NCBI RefSeq assembly: GCF_014672715.2 | Contig: NZ_CP058566.2 | Coordinates: 124,001 to 188,000 of the forward strand | Origin: Dehalogenimonas etheniformans | GTDB taxonomy: Bacteria; Chloroflexota; Dehalococcoidia; Dehalococcoidales; Dehalococcoidaceae | Direction of reading: 5' to 3' | Length of the DNA: 64,000 bases | Notes under the pieces: generated by a model | What the model was told of the DNA's origin: nothing | Databases searched by the model: none | Seen by the model: only the letters and a program-made list of their open reading frames with translations | Position numbers and translations under genes: made by a program | Shown here: positions 50,662-60,098 of the stretch, in pieces | Position numbering within the stretch: position 1 is the stretch's first letter | Layout of the letters: the number at the start of each line of letters is the position of its first letter

Positions 50662-51555
50662 TCACTGACGATTCTCAGTTAACCGGTAAAGATTCTGATA
50701 GGATTTCCCGAATTCGGGATTGGCTGCTTCAAGCCGCGATTTGAGCCGGCTCATCCGGTCAATGAACTCTTGACGTCGACCCCCTTTGACCATCTGAGCC
50801 CAATCTTCGGCTTTTTGTGAAAACAACTTCTCAATCTCCGGAAGCTGGGGCAGGTTCAATTGAATAGAAGCATAAAGGCTGGGATCCTCAGATAAAACGC
50901 TCTCAACCAGGGTAAGCAGTGCTTTATAAGTAATGCCGCTGGCTCCGTTCATTTCAGTCAATTTGTCCAAGTTTACCAATGCATCTGCGGTGACGATCGC
51001 GATGAAATGAGCCAAACCGAGGGAGATGGACATGAGGCAGTCGTGTTCTTCAGGGGGCATTATCCTAACATGCGCGCCTCGCTTACCAAGCCATGCGGAT
51101 ATCTTTTCGGCGAAATCCTTTTCAAGGTTGTCGGTCGGTGTGAGGATGAAATTTTGACTCTTGAGACTCGAGGCGCCGGGACCGAACACCGGGTGAGCGC
51201 CAAGGACCATGGAACGGGGGAAATACCGATGCATTATTTCAACGGGTTTGGTTTTTATCGAAGTGAGATCGACGATTTTATGACCCGGTCCAACAAACGG
51301 CGCAAGGCTGCGGCACACGTCCTCGAAGGCGTCTATCGGTACCGACAGGATTACTATGTCTGCTGCCGTGACTCTGTCGAATCGGTCGGTCGCAGCCACC
51401 CCGAGTTCGACGGCGGCCATAGTAAGTTTATCTTTATCGCGTCCGATGATGGTAACCGAGAATCCTTCTGACTTAACCAGGTGGGCGAACCAGGCGCCCA
51501 TCTTGCCGTAACCGCCGACGATCGCAACCCGTTTTTGATTGTCTCCGGGGTTCAT
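50662..51555 (-). CDS. tyrA: prephenate dehydrogenase
   Basis: 297 residues from the ATG at 51555, which overlaps the pheA stop (TGATG). NAD motif VAIVGGYGKMGAWFAHL, then SVPIDAFEDV, DLTSIKTKPVE and GAHPVFGPGA with the catalytic histidine. Oxidative decarboxylation of prephenate to 4-hydroxyphenylpyruvate for tyrosine. Last biosynthetic gene of the nine-gene aromatic operon. No ACT domain, so feedback by tyrosine may be weak. Confidence 0.93.
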   Translation of the reverse strand: MNPGDNQKRVAIVGGYGKMGAWFAHLVKSEGFSVTIIGRDKDKLTMAAVELGVAATDRFDRVTAADIVILSVPIDAFEDVCRSLAPFVGPGHKIVDLTSIKTKPVEIMHRYFPRSMVLGAHPVFGPGASSLKSQNFILTPTDNLEKDFAEKISAWLGKRGAHVRIMPPEEHDCLMSISLGLAHFIAIVTADALVNLDKLTEMNGASGITYKALLTLVESVLSEDPSLYASIQLNLPQLPEIEKLFSQKAEDWAQMVKGGRRQEFIDRMSRLKSRLEAANPEFGKSYQNLYRLTENRQ

Positions 51556-52634
51556 CAATTGCCCTCTGATTTAGCTTTGGGGTAAGAACCGAGGATTTTG
51601 AAGAAAAGGGTGTGCTCCTCAAGAGAAGGAAGGGCAAAAAGGATTTTTTCGTCCTGGCGATGTCCCTCGAAGTCGAGGTAGAAGTTATATTCCCAGGCTT
51701 TCTTGCGAGTGGGGCGGCTCTCAATCTTGGTAAGGTTGATCTTGCGTTCGGCCAAAATCCGCAGGAAATCGTAGAGCGCACCGGGTTTGTGCTTCACGGC
51801 AAAGACCACGGAGGTTTTATCATCGCCTGAAGGCGGGGCATCATGACCGCCAAGAGCGAAAAACCGGGTGAAATTGTTGGGGTTATCCATAATATCCCGG
51901 GCCAGGATTTTCATGCCGTAGATAGCCGCTGCCCGTTCCGAGGCGACGGCAGCACCATTCATAATGCCTTTTTCTTTAAGTAGCTTAACGCTGCCGGCGG
52001 TATCGCTAGTCGGGATTAGCTCAAAATGGAGCTGTCGTAGGAAATGACCGGTCTGTCCCAGCGCTTGCGGATGCGAATAGACGCGCTTGATGCCATCCAG
52101 GGTCGACCCGGGATTGCCAATGAGGCAATGATTGACCCTAAGGTTGATCTCACCGGCAACCATAAGGTCTGATTCCAGCATCAAATCGTACGAACGTGAA
52201 ATGCTGCCTTCGACGGAGTTTTCGATGGGAATCATGCCGAACTGGACGTTGCCGTTTTCGACTTTCTTGAAAACGTCTTCGAGCGACTCGCACGCCGTAG
52301 CGACCGACCTTGATCCAAAGTAATCCAGGGCGGCGGCTTCGGAGTAGGCGCCGGCCTCACCCTGGAAGGCGACGCTCACTTCTTGACGCTGACGCGCTAA
52401 CTTGATCACGCTGCGATAAATCTCCGTTATCTCGTCTGATGTCATGCCGCCCGCAGAGGCGATTGAAATGGCGTGATCGAGGACTTTGCGTTCGCGTCCG
52501 GGATCTATAGGGGGGGTTGAACCGGCAGCTTTTTCATGACCGATGGATTCCGCGATAGACAAACGTTCAGCCAGCATTTTGACGATGTTCTCATCGAGCT
52601 GGTCGATACGGCGACGCAGTTCATCAAGGCTCAT
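51555..52634 (-). CDS. pheA: bifunctional chorismate mutase / prephenate dehydratase
   Basis: 359 residues. Chorismate mutase AroQ domain at about 1-85 ([23 protein letters not shown]). The prephenate dehydratase domain begins [16 protein letters not shown] and has [18 protein letters not shown]. The C-terminal ACT domain (about 270-350; [26 protein letters not shown], split at 281-306) gives phenylalanine feedback. ATGA overlap with aroC upstream. Confidence 0.95.
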   Translation of the reverse strand: MSLDELRRRIDQLDENIVKMLAERLSIAESIGHEKAAGSTPPIDPGRERKVLDHAISIASAGGMTSDEITEIYRSVIKLARQRQEVSVAFQGEAGAYSEAAALDYFGSRSVATACESLEDVFKKVENGNVQFGMIPIENSVEGSISRSYDLMLESDLMVAGEINLRVNHCLIGNPGSTLDGIKRVYSHPQALGQTGHFLRQLHFELIPTSDTAGSVKLLKEKGIMNGAAVASERAAAIYGMKILARDIMDNPNNFTRFFALGGHDAPPSGDDKTSVVFAVKHKPGALYDFLRILAERKINLTKIESRPTRKKAWEYNFYLDFEGHRQDEKILFALPSLEEHTLFFKILGSYPKAKSEGN

Positions 52635-53728
52635 TTCAGAATCCTCGGAATGCTTCCGGCGCGGAGAGCAAAATCTGCCAGGACGATGGCAGTCATGGAT
52701 TCAGCAACCGATGCCGCCCGAGGCACGATGCAGGTATCATGACGGCCGCCGACGGCGATGGATGTCGGCTCTCTTGTCTCAAGGTCGACTGTGCGCTGTA
52801 ATTTGCCGATCGATGGTGTCGGTTTCACAGCAAGTCGAGCCACCAAAGGCATGCCGCTTGAAATGCCACCCAAAATGCCGCCGTGGTTGTTGGTTGTCGT
52901 TATAACTTTGCCGTTTTTGACAGTGAAAGCGTCATTGTCTTCCGAACCTTTGAGGCGGGCGACGCTGAAACCGGCACCAAATTCGACTCCCTTTACCGCC
53001 GGAATGGCGAAGTAGGCTTTGGACAGGCACCCCTCGAGAGTGTCGAAAACCGGCTCGCCGAGACCGACCGGCAGACCCTCAGCCCTTACTTCGATGACTC
53101 CCCCAAGGGAATCATGGTCCTTTGCGGTGACCTTGATGAGGTCGATCATCTTTTCAGCGGCGATCGGATCGGCGCAGGAGACTTCGTTCGCGACCATTGC
53201 CGCCCGGATCGAGGCGATATCTTGTGGCGGACTACTCTTGACGCCGCCGATTTCGATGGTGTGAGCCACAACTTCGATGCCGATCGTTGAAAGCAATTTC
53301 CTGGCTACTGCGCCAGCCATTACGAATCCAGCAGTAATCCGCCCCGAAAATCGCCCGGAACCACGCCAATCGTTGAAACCGCCATATTTTTCGTATGCCG
53401 TAAAATCAGCGTGCCCGGGGCGGAAGACATTCTTGATCTTCTCATATTCTGAAGAATCGATGTCCCGGTTCCAGATCGCCAGACAGATGGGCGCGCCGGT
53501 GGTGAAGCCGTTGAAAAGACCTGAAAAAACCTCGACTTTATCCGCTTCACGCCGCCCAGTTGCGAGCGGGCGGTTGCGCGAGCTTTTACGCTTATCCGCT
53601 TCACGTTGAATTTCGTCGACGTGGACCGGAAGGCCAGCCGGGCAGCCGTCGATAACGATCCCGACACAATCGCCGTGGCTTTCGCCGAAGCTGGTGATCC
53701 GAAAGATTTCGCCCAGTGAATTATTCAC
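52631..53728 (-). CDS. aroC: chorismate synthase
   Basis: FMN-dependent last step of the shikimate pathway, 365 residues. [20 protein letters not shown] (split at 14-33), [44 protein letters not shown] and the C-terminal [17 protein letters not shown]. Overlaps aroA by 8 bases and pheA by 4. Confidence 0.97.
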   Translation of the reverse strand: MNNSLGEIFRITSFGESHGDCVGIVIDGCPAGLPVHVDEIQREADKRKSSRNRPLATGRREADKVEVFSGLFNGFTTGAPICLAIWNRDIDSSEYEKIKNVFRPGHADFTAYEKYGGFNDWRGSGRFSGRITAGFVMAGAVARKLLSTIGIEVVAHTIEIGGVKSSPPQDIASIRAAMVANEVSCADPIAAEKMIDLIKVTAKDHDSLGGVIEVRAEGLPVGLGEPVFDTLEGCLSKAYFAIPAVKGVEFGAGFSVARLKGSEDNDAFTVKNGKVITTTNNHGGILGGISSGMPLVARLAVKPTPSIGKLQRTVDLETREPTSIAVGGRHDTCIVPRAASVAESMTAIVLADFALRAGSIPRILK

Positions 53729-54983
53729 TCAAAGTCACCTTTCCTCCGGCTCGTTTGAAATCTTCCCAGAAGCCGGGATAGGTCTTGTTAACGCAATCAG
53801 CGCCGGTTATCACCGTATCGCCACAGACTGTGGCCAACGTAGCGAAAGCCATGGCAATGCGGTGGTCACCAAAGCTGTCAATTATCGCGCCGCGAGGATA
53901 ACCGCCACCGATCGTCAACCGATCAGGTTCCTCGATGATCTCAACACCCATGCGCTTCAAATTCTTAGCCACAACCGCTACCCGATCGGACTCTTTGAGG
54001 CGCGCTCGTTCGATGCCAATGAGAGAACTCCGGCCTCCCGCCACTGCCGCCAGGCATGCAACCGTCGGCAACAAATCGATTGCCTCATTGAGACCGGCTT
54101 GAAGGGGTTGGAGAGGCGATGGCGAGACAATTATCGCATCCTTCTCGACGTTCACCCGGGCGTCCATACGGCCTAAGCAGTTTAACACGAATTTGTCGGC
54201 CTGGAAACTGTTTTCGTTCAACCCTGTAACCGTCACCTTGCCGGCGATCGCGCCCAAACCGAGGAAATAAGATGCGCTCGACCAGTCGCCTTCGATATTG
54301 TAATCCGTCGGTTTATACGATTGCTGCGCAACTCGAAATTCGGAGAGTTCTTGATTGGCTTCAACACCAATACCGAAATGTGAAAGGCAGGAGAGAGTCA
54401 TTTTGAGGTAGTCTTTAGATTCGGCAGGGGTGATGAGGTTGATGCTTAATCCGCGTTTCACCAAGGGCGCGGCAAACAATAGCCCGGAGATGAATTGGGA
54501 ACTGATGTTGCCGGGTAGAGTGACCGTATTCGTTTTTAATCTGCCGCCGGTACCGGAGATATTGAGATGGTTATCAGTTAACTCCGAAGGAACACCCATT
54601 TGGCTGAAGACATCCAACAATGGACTCATCGGGCGAAGCGCAAGGCCAGGAGCGAAAGAGATGCGGCTGGTGCCCTCAAGCATGGCACATACAGGAGCCA
54701 GAAAACGTAAGGTGGCGGCCGACTGGCGGCAGTTCAACTTCTCGTGCAGTGGCTTGAGCAAACCCCCAGAAATGCTCCAGTGCCCCGGATTTCGTTCGAT
54801 CTTTGTACCAAGTTGAGTAAGGACCTCGGCAGCGGCTTCGGTGTCATCGGAGATCAACGGATTGCTGATACGGCTTTCACCTTCAGCCAGTGCCGCGGCG
54901 AACAAAGCCCGGATGGTGTAACTTTTGGAAGGCGGGGCTGCCACGATGCCACCCGAAGCGCCTTTAGCGATGGTCGCTTTCAT
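53721..54983 (-). CDS. aroA: EPSP synthase (3-phosphoshikimate 1-carboxyvinyltransferase)
   Basis: 420 residues, two-domain fold. Conserved parts: [19 protein letters not shown], the [12 protein letters not shown] region (where many enzymes read NAGTAMR), [14 protein letters not shown], and [18 protein letters not shown]. The [10 protein letters not shown] variant suggests a class II-like active site. Overlaps aroK by 20 bases and aroC by 8. Confidence 0.96.
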   Translation of the reverse strand: MKATIAKGASGGIVAAPPSKSYTIRALFAAALAEGESRISNPLISDDTEAAAEVLTQLGTKIERNPGHWSISGGLLKPLHEKLNCRQSAATLRFLAPVCAMLEGTSRISFAPGLALRPMSPLLDVFSQMGVPSELTDNHLNISGTGGRLKTNTVTLPGNISSQFISGLLFAAPLVKRGLSINLITPAESKDYLKMTLSCLSHFGIGVEANQELSEFRVAQQSYKPTDYNIEGDWSSASYFLGLGAIAGKVTVTGLNENSFQADKFVLNCLGRMDARVNVEKDAIIVSPSPLQPLQAGLNEAIDLLPTVACLAAVAGGRSSLIGIERARLKESDRVAVVAKNLKRMGVEIIEEPDRLTIGGGYPRGAIIDSFGDHRIAMAFATLATVCGDTVITGADCVNKTYPGFWEDFKRAGGKVTLSE

Positions 54984-55494
54984 CTATTCCCAGCCTCTCG
55001 ATAATTTCGCTAATGACGGCGGCGAAAGGGCGGTTTCCAGTTTTGACGATGAGGTCGGCTGCCGCTTGGTAAAGGGGGCAGCGAGCTTCATGGAGTTCTT
55101 CAATAATCTTGTCCCGGTCGGGGCGATTAAGTAGCGGACGCTTGCGTGAAAAGCTCAGCCGTTCCTTCAAGGCTGCGGTATCTGTTTCAAGGTATACGAT
55201 AACCGAAGACAGTTTCAATCGATCGATATTAGCCTGCCTCAGGATGATACCTCCTCCGCAGGCGATGATGGCATTTTGGGCGGAGGAAGAGACATCTTTG
55301 AGTACCTCCTCCTCGACATCGCGGAAACCAGACTCGCCCTGCTCCTGGAATAGGGCTGAAATAGGCATTCTGGCACGATCCTCGATGAGCCTGTCGGTCT
55401 CGATGAACTCTCTGTTGAGACGGCGCGCCAGGCGTTTTCCGACAGTGGACTTGCCCGAACCCATGAAGCCGATTAAGGCGACATTGCCTTTCAA
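54964..55494 (-). CDS. aroK: shikimate kinase
   Basis: 176 residues. Walker A GFMGSGKSTVGKRLA (9-23), shikimate-binding DRLIEDRARM and FRDVEEEVL, CGGGIIL, lid RPLLNRPD. Overlaps aroE by 4 bases and aroA by 20. Confidence 0.95.
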   Translation of the reverse strand: MKGNVALIGFMGSGKSTVGKRLARRLNREFIETDRLIEDRARMPISALFQEQGESGFRDVEEEVLKDVSSSAQNAIIACGGGIILRQANIDRLKLSSVIVYLETDTAALKERLSFSRKRPLLNRPDRDKIIEELHEARCPLYQAAADLIVKTGNRPFAAVISEIIERLGIDESDHR

Positions 55495-56321
55495 CTCAGC
55501 GCCTCGGCGGCGGCCTGACGCATGACGTCCCGGGGCGCCGTTTTACCGGTCCAAAGTTCGAAGGCGAGGGCACCCTGTTCGACGAGCATCTCGAGGCCGC
55601 CCAGGATTTTGCATCCCGCGGCCTCGGCTTCTCTGAGCAACCGGGTTTGCCGGGGACGATACACCGTGTCGAATACGAATAGACCCTGCCGCAGAAATTG
55701 AACTGGCAAGGGTGTAGAGCCTGCATTGGGGCTCATACCCAGACTGGTAGTGTTCACCACCAGCGAGGACCCGGCCATAGCTGACCTCAGTCCCGATTCA
55801 GACAGCTCGAAGCTTGATGACTCGGTTTCCCTGGCAAGATTCACAGCAGATTCATGTGACCTGTTGATGATGGCGATGGTGGTACCCGCATCCCGCAATG
55901 CAAATACCACAGCCCGGGCCGCCCCTCCAGCACCGAGAACCACGGCCTTTTCTCCCTTAGGCTCGAAGCCACCTCGCCTGAGAGCGACAAGAAAACCCGG
56001 GGCGTCGGTATTGTAGCCGGTGAGTTTTCCGTTCTCGTTTAAGACGGTGTTCACAGCGCCGATTCGTTTGGCGTGGGGATCGGTGTTGTCCAAAAGCGGG
56101 ATTACCGTCGTCTTATGCGGAATAGTGATATTTGCGCCTCTAAAGCCGAGCCCACGAACGACATTTATGGCTTCGCCCAGGGCTGCCGGCGGGACTTGGA
56201 AGGCGAGATAAATGTATTTTTGCTCCAACGCCCGGAAGGCGGCGTTCTGCATCGCAGGAGACACTGATTGGGCTACCGGGTTGCCGAGAAGAGCAATCAT
56301 CCTGGTATTTTCGTCGATCAT
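55491..56321 (-). CDS. aroE: shikimate dehydrogenase
   Basis: NADP-dependent, 276 residues. NPVAQSVSPAMQNAAF, ANITIPHKTTVIPLLD with the catalytic Lys, GAVNTVLNENG, and the NADP site VLGAGGAARAVVFAL. Overlaps aroD and aroK by 4 bases. Confidence 0.96.
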   Translation of the reverse strand: MIDENTRMIALLGNPVAQSVSPAMQNAAFRALEQKYIYLAFQVPPAALGEAINVVRGLGFRGANITIPHKTTVIPLLDNTDPHAKRIGAVNTVLNENGKLTGYNTDAPGFLVALRRGGFEPKGEKAVVLGAGGAARAVVFALRDAGTTIAIINRSHESAVNLARETESSSFELSESGLRSAMAGSSLVVNTTSLGMSPNAGSTPLPVQFLRQGLFVFDTVYRPRQTRLLREAEAAGCKILGGLEMLVEQGALAFELWTGKTAPRDVMRQAAAEALS

Positions 56322-56971
56322 ACCTTCAAATGCCTATAAATCTCTGCCAATTGAGATACTGTCAACTGCCCGGGTGCCGATGATTGGCCGGAGTCGAGGG
56401 CCGCGTAGGTAAATTCAGCTCCGCAAAGGGGCGCCATAACCCGGCTTATTACACCTGCCTCGCCCATGGCGAAGGCGACCAGACTTTTGTCTGGGAACAG
56501 GTCGTATAGTCCCAGTAAGCTGAGACTGTCATCGATGGAGTTTGCGGTGGTCACCAGCTTACAGATATCGGCGCCAGCTGCCGTCAGCCGTTTTACAAGT
56601 TGCGGCAATACTTCAGGTGACGGAGTACCATTGAAATCATGGTGTGATATCAGACAACGAGCCTTCTTCTTGACCGCGGCAATCATATCCACCACGCTGG
56701 AAGTGACCAGCTCCAGATCGACTATGGATGCTCCAAGGTCAAGAGCTTTTATAAGCGCTTCCAGACGCGAATTTTCTGAACCCTGCCATTTGCCGCCCTG
56801 GGAAGCCAGGCGGTTGGTGGCGATCCAGGGCTTGTTCAGATTTTCGGCGATGGCCGGCCAATCTTGACCAATGAGATCGATACGGACCTCAAAAAGATTG
56901 ACCAGTGGCGCGGCGGTTCGAATCGCCGCCTCGTCGGGTTCGGTGATGACACCGCAAATCTTCAGTCTCAT
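56318..56971 (-). CDS. aroD: 3-dehydroquinate dehydratase, type I
   Basis: Schiff-base enzyme, 217 residues. LFEVRIDLI, LISHHDFNGTPS with the catalytic histidine, CKLVTTANS with the Schiff-base Lys, and the C-terminal SAPGQLTVSQLAEI. Overlaps aroB by one base. Confidence 0.95.
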   Translation of the reverse strand: MRLKICGVITEPDEAAIRTAAPLVNLFEVRIDLIGQDWPAIAENLNKPWIATNRLASQGGKWQGSENSRLEALIKALDLGASIVDLELVTSSVVDMIAAVKKKARCLISHHDFNGTPSPEVLPQLVKRLTAAGADICKLVTTANSIDDSLSLLGLYDLFPDKSLVAFAMGEAGVISRVMAPLCGAEFTYAALDSGQSSAPGQLTVSQLAEIYRHLKV

Positions 56972-58047
56972 TAAGTAAGTGCCTCAACAGCCAGGTTAGG
57001 GTCAATGTCATCTCGTAGTATGACACTGCCAATACCTGCGGGGAGAATGAATTTTAACTTGCCGGCAATTTTTTTCTTGTCATGACCCATCGCTTCAACG
57101 AAAGCTCCGGGCCGGTTTACATTAAAAGTAATCGGCAATCCAGCGTCAGCTATGACCTTGGTAACGCGGTCATAGTCTTCGACGGGCAGCAAACCGAGTC
57201 GGCGTGACAATCGAGCAGCGGCGGCAATCCCAACGGCAACGGCGGCGCCGTGTTTCATTTCGAATTTGGTGATGGTCTCTATGGCGTGTCCGAAGGTATG
57301 GCCCAGGTTCAACAGATTGCGGACTCCTTCATCGCGTTCATCTTGTTCAACTATGCGAGCCTTGACCACGGCCGAATGCTCAACGATAAATGAAAGCGCC
57401 TCAGGTTCCCGGTTGAGAATTCGGGACACATCAGTTTCAAGGAAGGCGAAAAGTTCAGGGTCGGCGATGATAGCAGACTTGATGACCTCGGCGAGGCCGT
57501 TGTGTAACTCCTCCAGAGGGAGAGTCGTCAGGGTGGAGATGTCGGTAACCACCATTTTCGGCTGGTAGAAAGCTCCCGCCATGTTCTTGAGCCTGCCGAC
57601 ATTAACGGCCACCTTGCCGCCGATGCTGGAATCTACCTGGGCAAGCAAAGTCGTCGGCACCTGAATAAACGGCACTCCGCGCTGGTAGGTGGAGGCGACA
57701 AACCCGGCGAGGTCGCCGATGACACCGCCGCCAAGAGCTATGATTGGGGTGCCGCGTTCGGCATGCTTTTTTGAAAGGCCTTCATAAAGGTGCCCGGCGG
57801 TTACGAGCGATTTGTAGGCTTCACCCTCGGGGACAAGAATGAGTTCAGGATCGAATCCGGCCGTCCGTAGCATCCCAAGAAGACGATTGCCGTAGAGTTC
57901 GGCGATGACAGGATTGGTGACCAGCATTAACCTGCCAGTGAAACCGGCCCTGGTCAAGAGTTCCGGCAAATGCCCAAGCATGCCCGCGCCTATGTGGATA
58001 GGGTAGCTGCGGTCGCCAAGGTCAATGGTAATCTGGGGATCTGACAT
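56971..58047 (-). CDS. aroB: 3-dehydroquinate synthase
   Basis: 358 residues, canonical. GGGVIGDLAGFVAS, VPTTLLAQVDSSIGGKVAVN, and metal ligands in GLAEVIKSA, LGHTFGHAIE and MKHGAAVAVG. Compare with the divergent family member at 18197. Four bases downstream of the DAHP synthase gene. Confidence 0.97.
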   Translation of the reverse strand: MSDPQITIDLGDRSYPIHIGAGMLGHLPELLTRAGFTGRLMLVTNPVIAELYGNRLLGMLRTAGFDPELILVPEGEAYKSLVTAGHLYEGLSKKHAERGTPIIALGGGVIGDLAGFVASTYQRGVPFIQVPTTLLAQVDSSIGGKVAVNVGRLKNMAGAFYQPKMVVTDISTLTTLPLEELHNGLAEVIKSAIIADPELFAFLETDVSRILNREPEALSFIVEHSAVVKARIVEQDERDEGVRNLLNLGHTFGHAIETITKFEMKHGAAVAVGIAAAARLSRRLGLLPVEDYDRVTKVIADAGLPITFNVNRPGAFVEAMGHDKKKIAGKLKFILPAGIGSVILRDDIDPNLAVEALT

Positions 58048-58051
58048 GGCG

Positions 58052-59101
58052 CTATTTTACGGCAATCCTTCTCAGCTGTCGCGCCGAAGCGATGATTTCC
58101 TTGAGTTCGGATGGATGGATCATCTGGGCGGCATCGCAGCGGGCATCTTCCGGATGATCATGCACTTCAATCATAAGGCCCGCGGCGCCGGCGGCTATCG
58201 AGGCCAGGCTCATTGAGCGGATGAGATCGCGGCGGCCGGTGGCGTGGCTGGGATCGACGATGATCGGCAGGTAAGTTTCTTTTTGGATCACCGGCACGGC
58301 GGCCAGATCGAGCATGTAGCGGGTGAAATTCTTTCCTTTGCCCATGGGCACTATGCCGCGCTCGCACAGGATGATATCTTTGTTGCCCTCAGCTGCGATA
58401 TATTCGGAAAAGCATAGAAACTCTTCGATAGAAGCGCCGAAGTGGCGCTTGAACATCACCGGTAAGTTCTTACGGGCAGCGGTCTGAAGCAGATCCTGGT
58501 CGTACATGTTGCGGGCGCCGATCTGAATCATGTCCACGTATTGGCTCACCAGATCCACCTGGGCCTCGCCGCGAACCTCGGTGACCACCGGCATGCCGAA
58601 CTCCCGTCCGGCATCCCTAAGCCAGGTGAGAGCCTCGATCGCTTCCTCGGTACCGGCGGAACCGAGCCCCTGGAAGGAGTGGACTGAGGAGCGGGGTTTG
58701 AAGACACCGCCCCGGAGTACCTGAGCCCCGGCGGCCTGGCACTTCTCTGCGATACGGAACAGGTCGTCCCGGTTCTCGACGGCGCATGGCCCGGCGATAA
58801 ATACCGGCTCATCTCCGCCAAACTCGATCTGGCCGACCCTGACAAAGCGAGTGCCCGTCTCGCCGTAGGCGCTGGAATATTCGCGGTTGATCAGTTTATA
58901 GGGCGCTTCTATCATCCTGGCCTCCTTTACTCCGGGAAGGGCTGCCAGGTGGGTAAAGTCCGCCTTGCTCTCGTCGCCGATGAGGCCGATGATGGTGAGA
59001 TAAGCCCCGCGGGAGACATCGGTGCGCAGGCCGATCTTGGCGACCTCGTCGATGACGTGCTGCACCTGCTCCGCGGTGGCATCCTTTTTCATGATGATCA
59101 T
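58052..59101 (-). CDS. aroF: DAHP synthase, type I-beta with N-terminal regulatory domain
   Basis: First enzyme of aromatic synthesis, 349 residues. Ferredoxin-like regulatory domain at about 1-70, as in the Thermotoga enzyme, then FIAGPCAVENRDD, RGGVFKPRSSVHSFQGLG, IQIGARNMYDQDLL and IVDPSHATGRRDL. First structural gene, 48 bases after the attenuator. The regulatory domain may give allosteric control on top of attenuation. Confidence 0.95.
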   Translation of the reverse strand: MIIMKKDATAEQVQHVIDEVAKIGLRTDVSRGAYLTIIGLIGDESKADFTHLAALPGVKEARMIEAPYKLINREYSSAYGETGTRFVRVGQIEFGGDEPVFIAGPCAVENRDDLFRIAEKCQAAGAQVLRGGVFKPRSSVHSFQGLGSAGTEEAIEALTWLRDAGREFGMPVVTEVRGEAQVDLVSQYVDMIQIGARNMYDQDLLQTAARKNLPVMFKRHFGASIEEFLCFSEYIAAEGNKDIILCERGIVPMGKGKNFTRYMLDLAAVPVIQKETYLPIIVDPSHATGRRDLIRSMSLASIAAGAAGLMIEVHDHPEDARCDAAQMIHPSELKEIIASARQLRRIAVK

Positions 59102-59149
59102 TTGTTTTTGTTTCCTTTCCTGATTTCCGTTTGGATTCCCTATAAACTG

Positions 59150-59174
59150 AAAAATCCTCCACTTGGGAGGATTT
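59150..59174 (-). terminator. attenuator terminator of the aromatic operon
   Basis: On the minus strand AAATCCTCC (59174-59166), loop CAAGT, GGAGGATTT (59160-59152), ending in five T residues. CCTCCC (59170-59165) is complementary to GGGAGG (59224-59219) near the end of the leader peptide frame, so an antiterminator can compete. Confidence 0.85.
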
Positions 59175-59200
59175 GTGCCTTTGTTTTATTGCTGATGCTG

Positions 59201-59284
59201 TTACGCGACTACGGCGTACCTCCCCGACGTGCCCTGCGGGCACCAGGTAAAGTAGTAATAGGCGTAATATTTGCGAACAGACAT
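59201..59284 (-). CDS. leader peptide of the aromatic amino acid operon
   Basis: 27 codons and TAA. The peptide starts MSVRK and continues YYAYYYFTW: five Tyr, one Phe and one Trp within nine codons. The rest reads CPQGTSGRYAVVA. Codons ACC TGG through the hairpin GTGCCC-GCA-GGGCAC pair across 59248-59216 (ACCT..AGGT outer pair), which would hold GGGAGG away from the terminator. A ribosome paused on the Tyr/Phe/Trp codons would open that structure and let GGGAGG pair with CCTCCC, allowing read-through. The ATG is one or two bases from the expected transcription start. Confidence 0.88.
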   Translation of the reverse strand: MSVRKYYAYYYFTWCPQGTSGRYAVVA

Positions 59285-59291
59285 TTCGTAG

Positions 59292-59320
59292 AAGATAACA
59301 CGGCCCAATGGAGTTGTCAA
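59292..59320 (-). promoter_or_regulatory. promoter of the aromatic operon
   Basis: On the minus strand TTGACA (59320-59315), 17 bases, TATCTT (59297-59292) preceded by TG (extended -10). Start near 59285, just before the leader peptide ATG at 59284. Confidence 0.85.
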
Positions 59321-59365
59321 GGAAGGCGAGGGGAAGGTAGTGTATCAGTTTGAAATCCGAAATCG

Positions 59366-59393
59366 TTGACGGGCTAACAGTCTAAGTGATACT
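59366..59393 (+). promoter_or_regulatory. promoter of the 91-residue basic protein
   Basis: TTGACG (59366-59371), 16 bases, GATACT (59388-59393), eight bases before the ATG at 59402; leaderless if used. Confidence 0.5.
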
Positions 59394-59401
59394 CTTTAAG
59401 C

Positions 59402-59677
59402 ATGGTTAAACGCTCAAGCAAGAAAAAGGAAACCGATTTCGCCATTACCGCTTTTAGGGTAGTCCAGCAAGCCACAGAAGGCGAGCCTGAGCCTGCTAAA
59501 GAACCGGAGCAAGCACTCACCCCTGATGGCAAAAACGCCGCCGCTGTCGCGCTAGGACGCTTAGGCGGTAAAAAGGGCGGGAAGGCTAGGGCTGAAAAGC
59601 TGACTCCTGAACAACGAAAGGAAATCGGAAGAAAAGCGGCTCAGGCTAGATGGTCTCAAAAAGAGACGGGCAAATAA
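59402..59677 (+). CDS. small basic protein with KGGKARAEKLTPEQRKEI motif
   Basis: 91 residues. Basic N-terminus, acidic linker, then ALGRLGGKKGGKARAEKLTPEQRKEIGRKAAQARW (split at 50-84), a motif common in small proteins on phages, plasmids and islands, with unproven DNA or RNA binding. Its 3' end overlaps the convergent PIN gene by 32 bases. Marks the left edge of a small accessory island. Confidence 0.7.
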   Translation: MVKRSSKKKETDFAITAFRVVQQATEGEPEPAKEPEQALTPDGKNAAAVALGRLGGKKGGKARAEKLTPEQRKEIGRKAAQARWSQKETGK

Positions 59678-60095
59678 TATCTAAGCCATTGATATATTCA
59701 TAGTGGCGTCTATTGTTGGTGGCTAAAGCACAATCGTGGAGCAGTGCCGTAGAAGCTATCCAACAATCATTATCGTGATTGTCCATTGGGTGTCCATTTC
59801 TGGCACCATCATGTTTAATCGTTGCCCATTGCTGGCACAAAGAGTAATCATACGGGAGGACAACATAATTTTTAATCGTAGCTTCCATTTGAGCTACCTT
59901 TGCTTGTCCCCAAGCCCTTAAATATGCCCAATAATATAACTCAGCTATTGTTACAAACGATATTGCCACAGTTTTATTCAATAAAAATGGCTTATAAAAC
60001 TCAGCTCTTGTATCTGCTTTAAGCAAATAGGAAACAACGTCCGTATCAACTAAGATTCTTGGCTTTGTTAATTCTGAAGGCGTCGTTATTATCAA
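59646..60095 (-). CDS. PIN-domain toxin, VapC-like
   Basis: 149 residues. PIN acidic residues: D17/D19 (LVDTDVVSYLL), E52 (TIAELYYW) and D110 (NDCWIASTAL). The last usual Asp is replaced in LATNNRRHY, common in active VapC variants. It probably cleaves RNA when free. Its start lies three bases after the stop of the 307-residue partner, the antitoxin-toxin order of type II pairs. Confidence 0.82.
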   Translation of the reverse strand: MIITTPSELTKPRILVDTDVVSYLLKADTRAEFYKPFLLNKTVAISFVTIAELYYWAYLRAWGQAKVAQMEATIKNYVVLPYDYSLCQQWATIKHDGARNGHPMDNHDNDCWIASTALLHDCALATNNRRHYEYINGLDIICPSLFETI

Positions 60096-60098
60096 CTT

